This document shows positions 63,379-64,000 of a stretch of DNA of 64,000 bases, piece after piece. The DNA is from Ruegeria sp. 6PALISEP08 (lineage in GTDB: Bacteria; Pseudomonadota; Alphaproteobacteria; Rhodobacterales; Rhodobacteraceae): assembly GCF_001238295.1 (NCBI RefSeq), contig NZ_LGXZ01000017.1, positions 1 through 64,000 of the forward strand. The letters run 5' to 3'. Both the position numbers and the translations under genes were made by a program. The first letter of the stretch is position 1, and each line of letters begins with the position of its first letter. A model generated the notes under the pieces. It searched no databases. It was not told where the DNA came from and saw nothing but the letters and a program-made list of their open reading frames with translations.

Positions 63379-64000
63379 ATGAACAAAGTCGCAGAGCCGA
63401 TGGAGACGAACAGCGCCACACCCGAAGAGCTGATCGCATCGGAAACCGCCGGCATGAGCCTGAGCGTGGTCATCCCGGCGTTCAACGAAGAAAACGCCGT
63501 GCGCCACACGGTCGAGGATGTGCGCAGCCATCTTGAACCGCTGAACATCCCCTACGAGATTATCGTGGTGGACGATGCCAGCCAGGACAACACCCGCGCC
63601 GAGGCCGAGGCCAGCGGCGCAACCGTCACCTTCAACGACGTGAATTCCGGCTATGGCGCCAGCCTCAAGCGCGGCGTTCGGATGGCGCAGTATGAATATG
63701 TCGCCATTCTTGACGCCGACAGCACTTATCCCGCACGCTATCTGCCCGGAATGCTGGCCATGTGCCGCGATCAGGACATGGTCGTGGGCGACCGGGGCGC
63801 GGCGATGAAAAACGTGCCGCTGCTGCGCAAACCAGCCAAGAAATTCCTGTTCGCCTTTGCGTCGTTCCTGGCCGAGCGCAAGATCAACGATCTGAACTCG
63901 GGCCTGCGCGTGTTCCGCAAATCCGAGCTGATCCCGTTCCTGCCGCTGCTGCCGCAGAATTTTTCCTTCACCACCACGATCACGCTGTGCATGACCTCGA
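63379..64000 (+). CDS. GT2 glycosyltransferase, 3' end cut by the window
   Basis: The frame opens with ATG at 63379 (AAAGG upstream) and is still open at the window end after 207 codons. LSVVIPAFNEENAVRHTVED near 34-53, IIVVDDASQDNT, AILDADSTYPARYL with its DxD, and LNSGLRVFRKSEL are the DPM1-like GT2 blocks. Such enzymes make polyprenyl-phosphate sugars or transfer sugars to lipid carriers. The missing C-terminus prevents a finer call. Confidence 0.85.
   Translation, partial: MNKVAEPMETNSATPEELIASETAGMSLSVVIPAFNEENAVRHTVEDVRSHLEPLNIPYEIIVVDDASQDNTRAEAEASGATVTFNDVNSGYGASLKRGVRMAQYEYVAILDADSTYPARYLPGMLAMCRDQDMVVGDRGAAMKNVPLLRKPAKKFLFAFASFLAERKINDLNSGLRVFRKSELIPFLPLLPQNFSFTTTITLCMTS

Overview
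The window is a polysaccharide biosynthesis and export region from a Gram-negative bacterium, most likely a marine alphaproteobacterium of the Roseobacter group (Rhodobacteraceae). I base this on the codon style, on many close relatives of rhodobacteral cell-surface genes, and above all on a VPLPA-CTERM protein with its exosortase. About 48 protein genes are supported, almost all for glycan assembly, modification or export. I see no rRNA, tRNA, CRISPR array, phage gene or intact mobile element.

Layout. 1-1759: two FkbM-type genes, the first cut by the window edge. 2014-2984: a frameshifted flippase-like membrane gene. 3665-11014: a lipid-linked sugar group with two GT39-type membrane transferases, a DPM1/GtrB-type GT2, an OafA-type acyltransferase with an SGNH domain, an IS630 remnant and a GtrA protein. 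11136-14918: two divergent paralogous right-handed beta-helix proteins. 15085-25747: a sulfated-polysaccharide group with four sulfotransferases of different subfamilies, a Caps_synth transferase, a Wzy/ligase-type polymerase, a polysaccharide deacetylase, a FemAB-like protein, a GT2 and a Wzx flippase. 26119-28624: an AlgD-like nucleotide-sugar dehydrogenase and a GT4.

28875-41504 is the core of an exosortase-linked exopolysaccharide locus. Five minus-strand genes (sugar transferase, TPR lipoprotein, Wza-like export protein, outer-membrane barrel protein, exosortase fused to EpsI) diverge from four plus-strand genes (ExeA-like ATPase, Wzz, BY-kinase, GT2). A small VPLPA-CTERM protein with its own terminator follows. 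41505-42421 holds remnants of a methyltransferase and a UDP-glucuronate decarboxylase. 42422-49652 has two large membrane proteins, a GT2, an FkbM methyltransferase and a UDP-galactopyranose-mutase-like flavoprotein.

50309-56810 is a tightly coupled CDP-sugar operon: glucose-1-phosphate cytidylyltransferase, CDP-glucose 4,6-dehydratase, a TylC3/NovU-type C-methyltransferase, a reductase/epimerase and GtrA, followed by a B12-type radical SAM protein. 56821-63173 holds a second GT2 plus membrane glycosyltransferase pair, a PepSY-TM protein and a second flippase. A GT2 runs off the right edge.

How it fits together (inference): the window appears to encode at least two surface glycans. One is built by the exosortase-linked Wzx/Wzy/Wzz machinery, probably acidic (uronic acid from the AlgD-like enzyme) and sulfated. 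Another is decorated with an unusual, probably C-methylated 6-deoxy sugar made from CDP-glucose. Two GtrA/GT2/GT-C sets could add side-chain sugars on the periplasmic side. Several decayed genes show that the region has been reshuffled.
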